DNA of 48,993 bases from Streptomyces aureocirculatus (GTDB lineage Bacteria > Actinomycetota > Actinomycetes > Streptomycetales > Streptomycetaceae), in assembly GCF_000720475.1 (NCBI RefSeq), contig NZ_JOAP01000056.1, positions 1-48,993 on the forward strand, written 5' to 3'. Within the stretch, counting starts at the first letter, position 1. Each line of letters opens with the position of its first letter. Positions 8,815 through 19,363 of this stretch are shown piece after piece. Made by a program: the position numbers and the translations under genes. The notes beneath the pieces are model-generated. The model was not told where the DNA came from. It saw only the letters and a list, made by a program, of their open reading frames with translations, and made no database searches.

Positions 8815-8835
8815 TTCATAGGTATTGGCTATGAA
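8815..8835. promoter_or_regulatory. LysR-type operator (ATAG-N7-CTAT)
   Basis: A perfect inverted repeat TTCATAG-N7-CTATGAA (8815-8835) contains ATAGGTATTGGCTAT, which fits the LysR T-N11-A rule (T8819, A8831). It is centred at 8825, about 66 bp upstream of the predicted sdhC transcription start, the usual recognition position for LysR activators. It also overlaps the ribosome binding site of the lysR gene. Confidence 0.75.
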
Positions 8836-8853
8836 GATGAGCAGAACCATCTC

Positions 8854-8884
8854 TTGGACTGATGGGGACCTTCGGCCGTAGCGT
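8854..8884 (+). promoter_or_regulatory. Probable sdhC promoter giving a leaderless mRNA
   Basis: TTGGAC (8854-8859) and TAGCGT (8879-8884) are separated by 19 bp. ATG 8892 lies 7 nt after the -10 hexamer and no Shine-Dalgarno sequence precedes it. Transcription would therefore start at or next to the initiation codon. Confidence 0.5.
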
Positions 8885-8891
8885 GCCTGAC

Positions 8892-9599
8892 ATGGCTCTG
8901 GCAACGCGGACGGACCGACGGCCGTCCCTCCCGCGCACGGTGTGGGACTCCACCGTCGGCAAGAAGACCGTGATGGCGGTGAGCGGCCTGATCATGCTCC
9001 TCTATCTGGTCGCCCACATGATCGGGAACCTGAAGATCTTCTTCGGGCCCGGGGACTTCAACCACTACGCGCACTGGCTGCGCACCCTCGGCGCGCCCGT
9101 CATGCGCTGGGAGTGGACCCTGTGGGTCGTCCGCTTCGGCCTGGTCGTCGCCGTCGTCGCGCACGCCGTGTCCGCGTACCAGCTCAGCCGCCGCGACATC
9201 GGGGCACGTCCGAGCAAGTACGTGCACAAGAAGCCGCGCGCGAGCTACGCCACCCGCACCATGCGGTGGGGCGGGATCATCCTCGGCCTGTTCATCGTCT
9301 GGCACATCCTGGACCTGACGACGGGCACCGTGCACCCGGGCGGCTACGAGCATCTGCACCCGTACCAGAACGTCATCGACACCTTCTCCACCTGGTACGG
9401 CAACGTCATCTACATCGTGGCCGTCTGCGCCCTCGGCCTCCATGTGCGGCACGGGTTCTGGAGTGCCGCCCAGACCCTCGGCGTGGGCAGCGCGGCCCGC
9501 GACCGCGTCCTGAAGACCTGCGCCAACGGGCTCGCGCTGCTCCTTACCGTGGGCTTCGTCTCCGTACCCGTCGGTGTCATGACCGGAGTGGTGAGCTGA
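8892..9599 (+). CDS. sdhC: Succinate dehydrogenase cytochrome b subunit
   Basis: A 235-residue membrane subunit of the b558 type (TIGR02046), the single-subunit anchor found with actinobacterial Sdh1. Five hydrophobic helices are visible, including VMAVSGLIMLLYLVAHMIGNL, VVRFGLVVAVVAHAVSA, IILGLFIVWHIL, NVIYIVAVCALGLHV and the C-terminal LALLLTVGFVSVPVGV. Histidines in the first four (AHMIGN, VAHAVS, WHIL, LHVRHG) are candidate heme ligands. It anchors SdhAB and passes electrons to menaquinone. ATG 8892 is chosen because a -10 hexamer lies 7 nt upstream; an in-frame GTG/ATG-type start at 8862 would extend it by 10 residues. sdhA follows after 3 nt. Confidence 0.92.
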   Translation: MALATRTDRRPSLPRTVWDSTVGKKTVMAVSGLIMLLYLVAHMIGNLKIFFGPGDFNHYAHWLRTLGAPVMRWEWTLWVVRFGLVVAVVAHAVSAYQLSRRDIGARPSKYVHKKPRASYATRTMRWGGIILGLFIVWHILDLTTGTVHPGGYEHLHPYQNVIDTFSTWYGNVIYIVAVCALGLHVRHGFWSAAQTLGVGSAARDRVLKTCANGLALLLTVGFVSVPVGVMTGVVS

Positions 9600-9602
9600 C
9601 CG

Positions 9603-11584
<1,982 letters not shown>

Positions 11585-11588
<4 letters not shown>

Positions 11589-12331
11589 AGCTCACCCTGC
11601 GCGTCTGGCGCCAGCGGAACGCCGACGCCGACGGCGCGATGTCCACGTACGAAGTGGACGGCATCTCGGCCGACATGTCCTTCCTGGAGATGCTCGACAC
11701 CCTCAACGAAGAACTCATCGTCAAGGGCGAGGATCCGGTCGCCTTCGACCACGACTGCCGCGAGGGCATCTGCGGTGCCTGCTCGCTCGTCATCAACGGC
11801 GACGCGCACGGACCCGAGCGCACCACCACCTGCCAACTGCACATGCGGTCCTTCAAGGACGGCGACACCATCGACATCGAGCCGTGGCGGGCGGCCGCGT
11901 TCCCGGTCGTCAAGGACCTGGTCGTCGACCGCTCCGCCTTCGACCGCATCATCCAGTCCGGCGGTTACATCAGCGCCCCCACCGGGTCCGCCCCCGAGGC
12001 GCACGCCACCCCCGTGCCGAAGCCGGACGCGGACTTCGCCTTCGAGCACGCCGAGTGCATCGGCTGCGGCGCCTGCGTCGCGGCCTGCCCCAACGGCTCG
12101 GCGATGCTGTTCACCTCGGCGAAGGTCAACCACCTCAACGTCCTTCCGCAGGGCGCCCCCGAGCGCGAGACCCGGGTCCTCGACATGGTCACGCAGATGG
12201 ACGCCGAGGGCTTCGGCGGCTGCACCCTCACCGGCGAGTGCGCCACCGCCTGCCCGAAGGGCATCCCGCTGCCGTCGATCACGGCCATGAACAAGGAGTG
12301 GTTGCGGGCCACGCGCAAGGCCCGGCGCTGA
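11585..12331 (+). CDS. sdhB: Succinate dehydrogenase iron-sulfur subunit
   Basis: A 248-residue electron-transfer subunit linking the SdhA flavin to SdhC heme and quinone. The N-terminal ferredoxin domain has the [2Fe-2S] ligands CREGICGAC (Cys58, 63, 66) and Cys83 in TTCQLH. The C-terminal domain has [14 protein letters not shown] and [15 protein letters not shown] for the 4Fe-4S and 3Fe-4S clusters. ATG 11585 overlaps the sdhA stop (ATGA). The operon ends here and converges with the metallo-hydrolase gene after a 19-bp gap. Confidence 0.95.
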
Positions 12332-12350
12332 CGGCGGCGGCTTCCCGCGG

Positions 12351-13346
12351 CTACCCGCGGGGCCGCAGATCCGCCCCGTACGCCGTCTCGTAGTCCGGCA
12401 CCACGATCCGGGAGCCGGGGCTGACCGCGCGGGCCCGGTCGAGGAAGTCGTCCAGGCCCGCGCCGTCCTTGCGGGGCGGCAGGCTCAGCGGCCGCTCGAA
12501 GTCGTCCCAGTGCACCGGCACGAGCACACCGGGACGGCCGAGGGTGTCGAGCAGCCGCGGCAGATAGCGGTATGTCGACGCGGTCGATGCCACCGCGACC
12601 ATCGCGATGTCCGGCGCGAGCCCGGCGAAGGACCGTTCGTCGAAGTCGCTCGCGCCCATGAACAGCGCCGAAGGGGCGTCGTCCGGGGTCACCTTGAAAG
12701 CGAGCGTGTCGCCCTCCGGAAGATCGGAGACCGTACGCGGCGCGGTCGCGGGCGGCGCGTTGAGAGTGCCGGGGGCGAAGTAGGAGTACGAGCCGTTGCG
12801 GCTGTGCCGGGAGCTCGCCACCTCCACCACGTACCCGTCGAAGTCCAGGACTTCCCCGCCCTTGACCACGATGATCCGTGCCGCGTCCACCCCGAACGAG
12901 CGCAGTACGTGGTACGTCGTCTCGGTGCCGATGACCCGGGCGCCCGTCGAGCGGGCCAGGAACGGCACGTCGTTGAGGTGGTCCCAGTGGGTGTGCGTGA
13001 CGCAGATGAGCTCCGGTGTGCCCGCGTGCCCGCGGACCAGCGCCTTGTCGGTGCGCAGTTGGGTTCCGGGGTCGAACGCGCCGGTGAACAACCCCGTGGG
13101 GAAGCGGGTCACATAGGGGTCGACGAGCACGGTCGCCGACGGCTTGTCCTGCCGCCGCAGGTCGATCCGCCAGCCCGAGGTGCCGAGCCAGCGGTACGAG
13201 ACGGAGCCCGCGGTCCGCTTTCCGGTGGCCGGCGCGGGGGTGTCGGCCACCGCGGTGCCCGGAAGGAGGGGGACGGCCGCGCCGATGGCGGCGCCGCGCA
13301 GCAGGGTGCGGCGGCCGGGACTGAGGTGTCGCTCGTCGGTGTGCAT
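12351..13346 (-). CDS. Tat-exported MBL-fold metallo-hydrolase
   Basis: A 331-residue protein. The leader holds a twin-arginine motif GRRTLLRGAA (Arg12-Arg13), a hydrophobic stretch AIGAAVPLLPG and a likely AVA-DT cleavage site, so it is exported folded and may carry metal already. The mature part is a metallo-beta-lactamase fold: the metal motif THTHWDHLND gives His118, His120, Asp122 and His123. Later ligand candidates are D in LFMGASDFDERSF and H in VLVPVHWDD. The family includes L-ascorbate-lactonase-like (UlaG/RomA-type) hydrolases; the substrate is not predictable. ATG 13346 is chosen because the Tat leader starts there; an upstream in-frame ATG would add 36 unrelated residues. Confidence 0.85.
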   Translation of the reverse strand: MHTDERHLSPGRRTLLRGAAIGAAVPLLPGTAVADTPAPATGKRTAGSVSYRWLGTSGWRIDLRRQDKPSATVLVDPYVTRFPTGLFTGAFDPGTQLRTDKALVRGHAGTPELICVTHTHWDHLNDVPFLARSTGARVIGTETTYHVLRSFGVDAARIIVVKGGEVLDFDGYVVEVASSRHSRNGSYSYFAPGTLNAPPATAPRTVSDLPEGDTLAFKVTPDDAPSALFMGASDFDERSFAGLAPDIAMVAVASTASTYRYLPRLLDTLGRPGVLVPVHWDDFERPLSLPPRKDGAGLDDFLDRARAVSPGSRIVVPDYETAYGADLRPRG

Positions 13347-13450
13347 GGCGGCAGGAGACCAGGCCGGAAGCCGCCATGTCCAAGATCTGATCGATCCGGA
13401 GTCCATATGGTTTCCGATATGACAGCAGGTCAGAGGCCGTGCCTTGAGGG

Positions 13451-15829
13451 TCATGCACGGGGAGAAGTCGCCCGTGCCAGATAGGGCGCCGTCCGGCTGT
13501 TCGCCACCGCGGCCACCTCCGCGGGCGTTCCGGCCGCGACCACGCGCCCGCCCTCCGTGCCACCGCCGGGCCCGAGGTCGATCACCCAGTCCGCCCCTGC
13601 CACCACGGACATGTCGTGCTCGACGACCACCACGGAGTGCCCCGCGTCCACCAGCTCGTGCAACCGCCCCACAAGGACCTCCACGTCCGCGGGATGCAGC
13701 CCGGCGGTGGGCTCGTCGAGGAGGTAGAGGGTGTGCCCGCGGCGCACCCGCTGCAACTCGCTCGCCAGCTTGATCCGCTGCGCCTCCCCGCCGGACAGCT
13801 CCGTCGCGGGCTGCCCGAGCCGCAGATAGCCGAGCCCGATGTCAAGGAGCGTGCGCAGGCTGCGCAGCACGGCCGGGGTGTCGGCGAAGAAGCCCGCGGC
13901 GGCCTCGACGGTCAGGTCGAGTACGTCCGCGACGGTGAGCCCGCCGTGGGTGACCTCAAGGGTCTGCGGGTTGTAGCGGGCGCCCCCGCAGTCCGGGCAG
14001 GGGGCGTAGGTGCTCGGCAGGAAGAGCAGCTCGACGCTCACGAACCCCTCGCCCTGGCAGGTCTCGCAGCGGCCGCCCGCCACGTTGAAGGAGAAGCGCC
14101 CCACGCCGTAGCCGCGCGCCCGCGCCTCGTCCGTGTCGGCGAAGACCTTGCGGACGACGTCGAAGAGCCCGGTGTACGTGGCGAGGTTGGAACGTGGGGT
14201 GCGCCCGATCGGCTTCTGGTCCACGCACACGAGCCGGTCCACGCCCGCGAGGCCGTCGGTGAGCTCGCCGATCAGCGTGGACTTGCCCGACCCCGACACG
14301 CCGGTCACCGCCGTGAACGCGCCGAGCGGGAACTCCGCGGTCACGTCCCGCAGGTTGTGCCGCGACACCGGCCCGACCTTCAACCAGCCCCGTGGCACCC
14401 GCGCCTGACGTGCCGTCACGGGTGTCCGGTCGAACAGGAAGCGTGCCGTCGCCGACTCGGTCACCGTCTCCAGGTCGGCCACCGGGCCGCTGTGCAGCAC
14501 CCGGCCGCCGTGCTCGCCCGCCCGCGGGCCCACATCCACCAGCCAGTCCGCGTGCCGCATCACGTCGAGGTGGTGTTCGACCACGAACACCGAGTTGCCC
14601 GCGGCCTTGAGCCGGTCGAGGACGGTGAGCAGCGACTCCGTGTCGGCGGGGTGCAGTCCCGCCGACGGCTCGTCGAGGACGTAGACGACGCCGAAGAGCC
14701 CCGAACGCAACTGCGTGGCCAGGCGCAGGCGTTGCAGCTCGCCCGCGGACAGGGTGGGGGTCGCGCGGTCGGGGGAGAGGTAGCCAAGGCCAAGGTCGGT
14801 GATCGTGGCGATGCGGGCGAGCAGGTCGTCGGTGAGGACCCTCGCCAACTGCGCGCCCGCCGCTCCCGCCCCCGACCCCGCCGCGTCCCGCAGGCACCGC
14901 GCGAGGTCCGTCAGGGGCAGCGCGGACAGCTCCGCGACGGTGCGGCCCGCGAAGGTGACGGCGAGTGCCTCGGGGCGCAGCCGGGTGCCGCCGCACGCCG
15001 GGCACGGCTCGCTGGTCAGGAAGCGCTCCGCCTTCGTGCGCAGCGTCGGGGACTTGGAGTCGGCGAACGTCTTCATGACGTAGCGCCGGGCGCTCATGTA
15101 CGTGCCCTGGTACGGGCGCTGGATGCGGCCCGCGTCGCGCACCGGGTGGACGGTGACGACCGGCTGCTCGTCGGTGAACAGGATCCACTCGCGGTCGGCC
15201 TTCGGCAGCTCGCGCCACGGGCGGTCCACGTCGTGGCCGAGTGCGTCGAGGACGTCCCGCAGGTTCTTGCCCTGCCAGGCGCCCGGCCAGGCCGCGACGG
15301 CACCCTCGCGGATGGACAGGGAGGCGTCGGGGACCAGGAGTTCCTCGGTCGTGCGGTGCACCCGGCCGAGGCCGTGACAGTCGGGGCAGGCCCCGGCCGC
15401 GGTGTTGGGCGAGAAGGCGTCGGAGTCGAGCCGCTCCGCGCCCGGCGGGTAGTCGCCCGCGCGGGAGAACAGCATCCGCAGCGAGTTGGACAGCGTGGTG
15501 ACCGTTCCCACGGAGCTGCGGGAGGTGGGGGCGGCGCGGCGCTGCTGGAGCGAGACGGCAGGCGGCAGCCCCGTGATCTCGCCGACCTTCGGCGCGCCGA
15601 CCTGGTGGATCAGGCGGCGCGCGTACGGGGCGACGGACTCGAAGTAGCGCCGCTGGGCCTCGGCGTAGATCGTCCCGAAGGCGAGCGAGGACTTCCCCGA
15701 CCCGGAGACCCCGGTGAACACGGCGAGGACGTCCCGCGGCACGTCCACGTCGACCCCGCGCAGATTGTGCTCCCGGGCACCCCGGACCCGTACGAAGGGA
15801 TCGTGGCCGTGGTCGGGGCGACTGTGCAT
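13451..15829 (-). CDS. UvrA-like ABC ATPase (UvrA2 class)
   Basis: A 792-residue tandem ABC ATPase related to the DNA-damage sensor UvrA. It has Walker A GVSGSGKSS (40-48) and a second GVSGSGKST (about 500), two ABC signatures (TLSAGELQRLRLA and ELSGGEAQRIKLA), Walker B segments YVLDEPSAGLHP and YLLDEPTAGLHP, and zinc-module cysteines CPACGGTRL, CETCQGEGF and CPDCGGARY. It is about 150 residues shorter than canonical UvrA and the UvrB-binding insertion appears absent. This is typical of UvrA2/DrrC-like proteins, linked in other actinomycetes to drug resistance. GGAG lies 8 nt before ATG 15829. No uvrB or uvrC is nearby. It lies 42 bp after the monooxygenase gene on the same strand. Confidence 0.9.
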   Translation of the reverse strand: MHSRPDHGHDPFVRVRGAREHNLRGVDVDVPRDVLAVFTGVSGSGKSSLAFGTIYAEAQRRYFESVAPYARRLIHQVGAPKVGEITGLPPAVSLQQRRAAPTSRSSVGTVTTLSNSLRMLFSRAGDYPPGAERLDSDAFSPNTAAGACPDCHGLGRVHRTTEELLVPDASLSIREGAVAAWPGAWQGKNLRDVLDALGHDVDRPWRELPKADREWILFTDEQPVVTVHPVRDAGRIQRPYQGTYMSARRYVMKTFADSKSPTLRTKAERFLTSEPCPACGGTRLRPEALAVTFAGRTVAELSALPLTDLARCLRDAAGSGAGAAGAQLARVLTDDLLARIATITDLGLGYLSPDRATPTLSAGELQRLRLATQLRSGLFGVVYVLDEPSAGLHPADTESLLTVLDRLKAAGNSVFVVEHHLDVMRHADWLVDVGPRAGEHGGRVLHSGPVADLETVTESATARFLFDRTPVTARQARVPRGWLKVGPVSRHNLRDVTAEFPLGAFTAVTGVSGSGKSTLIGELTDGLAGVDRLVCVDQKPIGRTPRSNLATYTGLFDVVRKVFADTDEARARGYGVGRFSFNVAGGRCETCQGEGFVSVELLFLPSTYAPCPDCGGARYNPQTLEVTHGGLTVADVLDLTVEAAAGFFADTPAVLRSLRTLLDIGLGYLRLGQPATELSGGEAQRIKLASELQRVRRGHTLYLLDEPTAGLHPADVEVLVGRLHELVDAGHSVVVVEHDMSVVAGADWVIDLGPGGGTEGGRVVAAGTPAEVAAVANSRTAPYLARATSPRA

Positions 15830-15871
15830 GGGGCGGGCTCCGTACGCGGATCGGGGGCAAACCCCACGATT

Positions 15872-17041
15872 CTAGGCCGGGGGGTTTTCCGCACCCCGGG
15901 GGCGTCCGGTGCCTTGCGCGAGGGCGGGTGCGGACGTGGGCGTGGACGCGACGGGGGTGGGCGAGGGGGCGGGCGGGGTCAGTCCGGTGATCCGGGCGAG
16001 GCGCCGGAAGGAGTCGCGCAGGCCCTCGCGGTCGTAGCTGCTGGTGGTCACCAGGACCTCCTGCGCGCCGCTCTCCCCGATCAGGGTCTCAAGGGCCTCG
16101 GCGACCTGGTCCTCGGTGCCGTGGATGTGCCCGCGCAGCCCCGACTCGTAGAGGTCGCGCTCCTTCTGGCCCATGGCGCCGGTCGCCGCGCGCTCCTCGA
16201 CGCGTTCGGCGGGCGGCAGCGGCGGAAACGTGCCGTGGGTGCGCGAGTGGGCCATCGACCAGGCCTCCGGCACGAGCAGGCGGCGGGCCGCCGCCTCGGA
16301 CTCCGCGACGGCGACGGTGCCCGAGACCACCACGTACGGCTCGTCCGACCAGACGGAGGGCCGGAACGCGGCGCGATAGCGGTCGATGGCGGCCAGCATC
16401 TTCTCGCGGCCCCTGATGTCGCCGATGACCAGCGGCAGACCCGCGGCCGCCGCGATCGCGGCGCCCTCGCCGATGGCGAGGACGAACGGCGGGACCTTCA
16501 GGCCCTCGCTCGGACGGGCGTGCACGCCCGTGCCCGACGTGCCGCGGAACCAGCCGAGGAGTTCGGTCAGATCGGCGGCGAAGTCGTCCGCGTCGTGCTT
16601 GTCGTGGCCGAGCGCCCTGCGCACACCGTCGGTGAAGCCGACGGACCGGCCGAGCCCCATGTCGATCCGCCCCGGGAAGAGCGCTTCGAGCACCCCGAAC
16701 TGCTCGGCCACCACCAGCGGCTGATGGTTCGGCAGCATCACACCGCCGGTGCCCACGCGGATCGTGCGCGTGGCCGCGGCGACCGCCGCCGCGAGAACGG
16801 TCGGCGCCGAACCCGCGACCCCGGGCACACCGTGGTGCTCGGACACCCAGAACCGGTGGTAGCCGAGGTCTTCGAGCTCCCGCGCGAGCGTCACGGAGTC
16901 CCGCAGTGCCGCGGTGTCGTCGTGCCCCTCCCGGGTGCGGGAGCGGTCGAGCACCGAGAACCGCACCCTGGGGACGGCGGGGGCCCGGCCCGTTGCCGCG
17001 GGGGAGCCGCCCGGCTCTCGGTCCCGCGTGCCGCCGCTCAT
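15872..17041 (-). CDS. LLM-class flavin-dependent oxidoreductase (luciferase-like)
   Basis: A 389-residue member of the bacterial luciferase-like monooxygenase family (F420- or FMN-dependent). Family landmarks are VRFSVLDRSRTREGHDD, LARELEDLGYHRFWVSEHHG, IRVGTGGVMLPNHQPLVVAEQFGVLEALFPGRIDMGLGR (given in parts) and GTEDQVAEALETLI near the end. WVSEHH and the GGVMLPNHQP loop form the active-site rim in this subgroup. The last ~35 residues are a low-complexity Pro/Thr/Ala tail. ATG 17041 overlaps the TetR stop by 4 nt (ATGA), so the regulator and enzyme form one operon, and the TetR protein probably controls this enzyme. The substrate is unknown. Confidence 0.9.
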   Translation of the reverse strand: MSGGTRDREPGGSPAATGRAPAVPRVRFSVLDRSRTREGHDDTAALRDSVTLARELEDLGYHRFWVSEHHGVPGVAGSAPTVLAAAVAAATRTIRVGTGGVMLPNHQPLVVAEQFGVLEALFPGRIDMGLGRSVGFTDGVRRALGHDKHDADDFAADLTELLGWFRGTSGTGVHARPSEGLKVPPFVLAIGEGAAIAAAAGLPLVIGDIRGREKMLAAIDRYRAAFRPSVWSDEPYVVVSGTVAVAESEAAARRLLVPEAWSMAHSRTHGTFPPLPPAERVEERAATGAMGQKERDLYESGLRGHIHGTEDQVAEALETLIGESGAQEVLVTTSSYDREGLRDSFRRLARITGLTPPAPSPTPVASTPTSAPALAQGTGRPRGAENPPA

Positions 17042-17649
17042 GCCGTGTGCCGTACGAGTACGGCGTCGACGAACGTGACGAGCCGTTCGCCGATGCGGTC
17101 CACGCTGCCGTTCTGCGCGCTCACCTGGGCCCCCTCCAGGGCGAAGGTGATCTCCGCCGCGGCCCCCTCGGGGTCCGTGAGACCGGCCGCCGCGCACATG
17201 GCGGTGAGACGGCGGAGCTGTCGCGCCTTGTGTGCCTCGATGACCTGGCGCGCCGGGTGGTCGCGGTCGGGCAGCTCGGCCAGGGAGTTGATGAAGGGGC
17301 AGCCCCGGTGCGAGATCGTCGACAGGGTGTCGACGACGAACGCCGCGACTCCCCTGATCTGCGCCAGGGGTTCGTCCGGCCACCGTTCCTCGACCCGGTC
17401 GAAGGCCGCCACGTAGTCGGCGGCGACGATCAGCAGCCACTGCGCGACCAGCGCGTCCTTGGTGCCGAAATGGCGGTACAGCGCGGCCTTGGTGGTCCCG
17501 GCCCTGTCCGCGACGGCCTGGACGCCGACGCCCCTGATCCCCTCGGCGTGGAACAGCTCCTCGGCCGCGTCGAGGATGCGCTCACGGGGTGGCAGTTTGG
17601 CCACGCGGTTCGCGCGGCCGGGCCTCGCCTCTTCTGCTGCTTCCGGCAT
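17038..17649 (-). CDS. TetR-family transcriptional regulator
   Basis: A 203-residue repressor. The N-terminal helix-turn-helix lies in RERILDAAEELFHAEG...VGVQAVADRAGTTKAALYRHFGTKDALV (about 20-66). A C-terminal ligand domain follows with the CPFINSLAEL segment common in the TetR subgroup next to oxidoreductases. ATG 17649 has a strong GGAAGGGGGC site 4 nt upstream; longer in-frame extensions lack this. It is divergent from the amidase, and the gap holds a perfect 20-bp palindrome with flanking half-sites, presumably its operator. The protein likely represses both itself plus the monooxygenase and the amidase. The ligand is unknown. Confidence 0.9.
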   Translation of the reverse strand: MPEAAEEARPGRANRVAKLPPRERILDAAEELFHAEGIRGVGVQAVADRAGTTKAALYRHFGTKDALVAQWLLIVAADYVAAFDRVEERWPDEPLAQIRGVAAFVVDTLSTISHRGCPFINSLAELPDRDHPARQVIEAHKARQLRRLTAMCAAAGLTDPEGAAAEITFALEGAQVSAQNGSVDRIGERLVTFVDAVLVRHTA

Positions 17650-17760
17650 GTCTGCCCCCTTCCGTTGGGATCCGTTCAGACAATCGGCGCTTCGCGCCTC
17701 GTCCGCAAACGCCTGACGGGCTGGAAGGACCCCGTCCGACCGTCGGCGAGATCCCATGCT

Positions 17761-17815
17761 ACGGTACCGTCCGGTCTTGCATGATACCGATCGGTATCAT
17801 TCGGAACCGAACGGT
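17761..17815. promoter_or_regulatory. TetR operator cluster
   Basis: A perfect 20-bp palindrome, ATGATACCGATCGGTATCAT (17781-17800), is flanked by a 10-bp palindrome ACGGTACCGT (17761-17770) and by ACCG-AA-CGGT (17806-17815). All three share ACCG/CGGT arms. Their placement between divergent tetR and amidase genes makes them strong candidates for the TetR-family binding sites. Confidence 0.75.
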
Positions 17816-17835
17816 ACTGGCTGTGAAGGGATTCC
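17810..17835 (-). promoter_or_regulatory. SigR-type promoter match toward tetR
   Basis: On the minus strand GGAAT (17835-17831), 18 bp, then GTT (17812-17810) match the SigR consensus GGAAT-N18-GTT. It would transcribe tetR and the monooxygenase with a leader of about 155 nt running through the operator. It overlaps the amidase ribosome binding site, so a chance match is possible. Confidence 0.3.
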
Positions 17836-17836
17836 C

Positions 17837-19324
17837 ATGAAGCTGTCGGAGTACGTGACCCATGACGCCGTGGGGCTTGCCGGGCTCGTCGCCCGTGGTG
17901 AGGTGACAGCGGCCGAACTCGAAGCGGTCGCGCTGGAGGCAGTCGCCGCCGTCAACCCGCTGGTCAACGCGGTCGTGGAGACCTGGCCCGCCGAAGGCGG
18001 CGAGACGGCGGGCCCGGCGGCCGCCGGGCAGGCGCCGCTGGCCGGGGTGCCCTTCCTGATCAAGGATGTGGGCGTGACCATGGCGGGCAAGCGGTCGGAG
18101 CTGGGCAGCCGCCTCGCCGAAGGCCTGATCGCGCCGGACGACTCGTATCTGATGCGCCGCTTCCGCGCGGCCGGCCTCGCGACCTTCGGCCGCACCGCGA
18201 CCCCGGAGTTCGCCTATGGCATCACCACCGAGCCAGTCCTGTACGGGCCGACCCGCAACCCCTGGGACCTCGGCCGTTCGGCGGGTGGCTCCAGCGGCGG
18301 CGCGGCGGCGGCGGTCGCGGCCGGTGTCGTCCCGATCGCCCACGGCACGGACGCGGCGGGCTCGATCCGCATACCGGCGTCCGGTACCGGACTGTTCGGT
18401 CTGAAGCCGACCCGGGGCCGGGTTTCCCTGGGGCCCGACGCCGACGAGATCTTCAACGGCCTCGCGGTACAGGGCTCCGTCAGCCGCACGGTGCGCGACA
18501 GCGCGGCGCTGCTCGACCGGATGCGGGGGCCCGAGAGCGGCGACCCGTACTTCGCCGCGGAGCCGGACCGCGTCTACGCCCACGAGGTCACCCGCGACCC
18601 GGGCCGCCTGCGCGTCGGCGTCGTCGCCGGGGCGGGCGGGGGCCGCGGCACCGAGGGCCCGGTGGCCGCCGCCCTGTCCCGCACCGCGGAACTCCTCGCC
18701 TCGCTCGGCCACGAGGTGTCGGAGGCCACGCTGGACCTCGGCGTGAGCTGGGCGGAGTACGTGCTCGCCAACGCCCGGCTGTGGACGGCCAACCTGGTCC
18801 CCTGGCTCGACGGCCTGGCCGCCGCCACCGGCAGGACCGTCGGCCTGAGCACCGTGCAGCCCGAGACGCTCGCTGGCTACTTCTGGGGCCGCCGCGTCAC
18901 CGGCGCCGACTTCGTCCGCGCGCTCGGTGTGCGCAACACCGTCGCCCGCAGCGTCGGCCGCCACTTCTTGAGGTACGACGTGCTGCTCAGCCCCACCCTG
19001 CCGGAACTGCCGCCGCGCCTGGGCGAGTACGCCGAAGGAGTCGAGGACCTCGACGGCGCCGGATGGATCGACCGGATCTTCGACCGCTCGCCCTTCACCG
19101 CCGTCCACAACGTCGCCGGGACCCCCGCCATGTCCGTGCCGCTGGAGTCCGACGCCGCCACCGGCCTGCCCGTCGGCCTGCAGTTCGCCGCCGGACACGG
19201 CCGCGAGGACACCCTCTTCCGCCTCGCCGGGCAACTGGAGCGCGCCGCCCCCTGGGCCCACCGCGTCCCGGGCGTGTGGGCCGGGTCGGCTCCCCTGGAC
19301 ACCGGCCGTGCCCCTGCCCGCTAG
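17837..19324 (+). CDS. Amidase (amidase-signature family)
   Basis: A 495-residue hydrolase of the amidase-signature family, which cleaves carboxamides through a Ser-cisSer-Lys triad. Visible residues are Lys76 in PFLIKDVG, the signature AGGSSGGAAAAVAAG with cis-Ser153, and nucleophile Ser176 in AAGSIRIP. SD-like GAAGGG lies 6 nt before ATG 17837. An upstream ATG at 17756 would run through the operator and is rejected. The substrate is unknown; bacterial relatives act on aliphatic or aryl amides. It is divergent from tetR and probably repressed by it. The last codons (RAPAR plus TAG) form the first unit of a triplicated repeat. Confidence 0.9.
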   Translation: MKLSEYVTHDAVGLAGLVARGEVTAAELEAVALEAVAAVNPLVNAVVETWPAEGGETAGPAAAGQAPLAGVPFLIKDVGVTMAGKRSELGSRLAEGLIAPDDSYLMRRFRAAGLATFGRTATPEFAYGITTEPVLYGPTRNPWDLGRSAGGSSGGAAAAVAAGVVPIAHGTDAAGSIRIPASGTGLFGLKPTRGRVSLGPDADEIFNGLAVQGSVSRTVRDSAALLDRMRGPESGDPYFAAEPDRVYAHEVTRDPGRLRVGVVAGAGGGRGTEGPVAAALSRTAELLASLGHEVSEATLDLGVSWAEYVLANARLWTANLVPWLDGLAAATGRTVGLSTVQPETLAGYFWGRRVTGADFVRALGVRNTVARSVGRHFLRYDVLLSPTLPELPPRLGEYAEGVEDLDGAGWIDRIFDRSPFTAVHNVAGTPAMSVPLESDAATGLPVGLQFAAGHGREDTLFRLAGQLERAAPWAHRVPGVWAGSAPLDTGRAPAR

Positions 19325-19363
19325 CCGTGCCCCCTGCCCGCCAGCCGTGCCCCTGCCCGCTAG
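19306..19363. repeat. Triplicated 19-20 bp repeat carrying the stops of two convergent genes
   Basis: Units at 19306-19324, 19325-19344 and 19345-19363 follow the pattern CCGTGCCCCTGCCCGCTAG. The first unit ends in the amidase stop TAG. In the third unit the CTAG also supplies, on the other strand, the TAG stop of the sigma factor gene (19362-19360). The middle copy has one inserted C and a CCAG ending. Confidence 0.8.
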
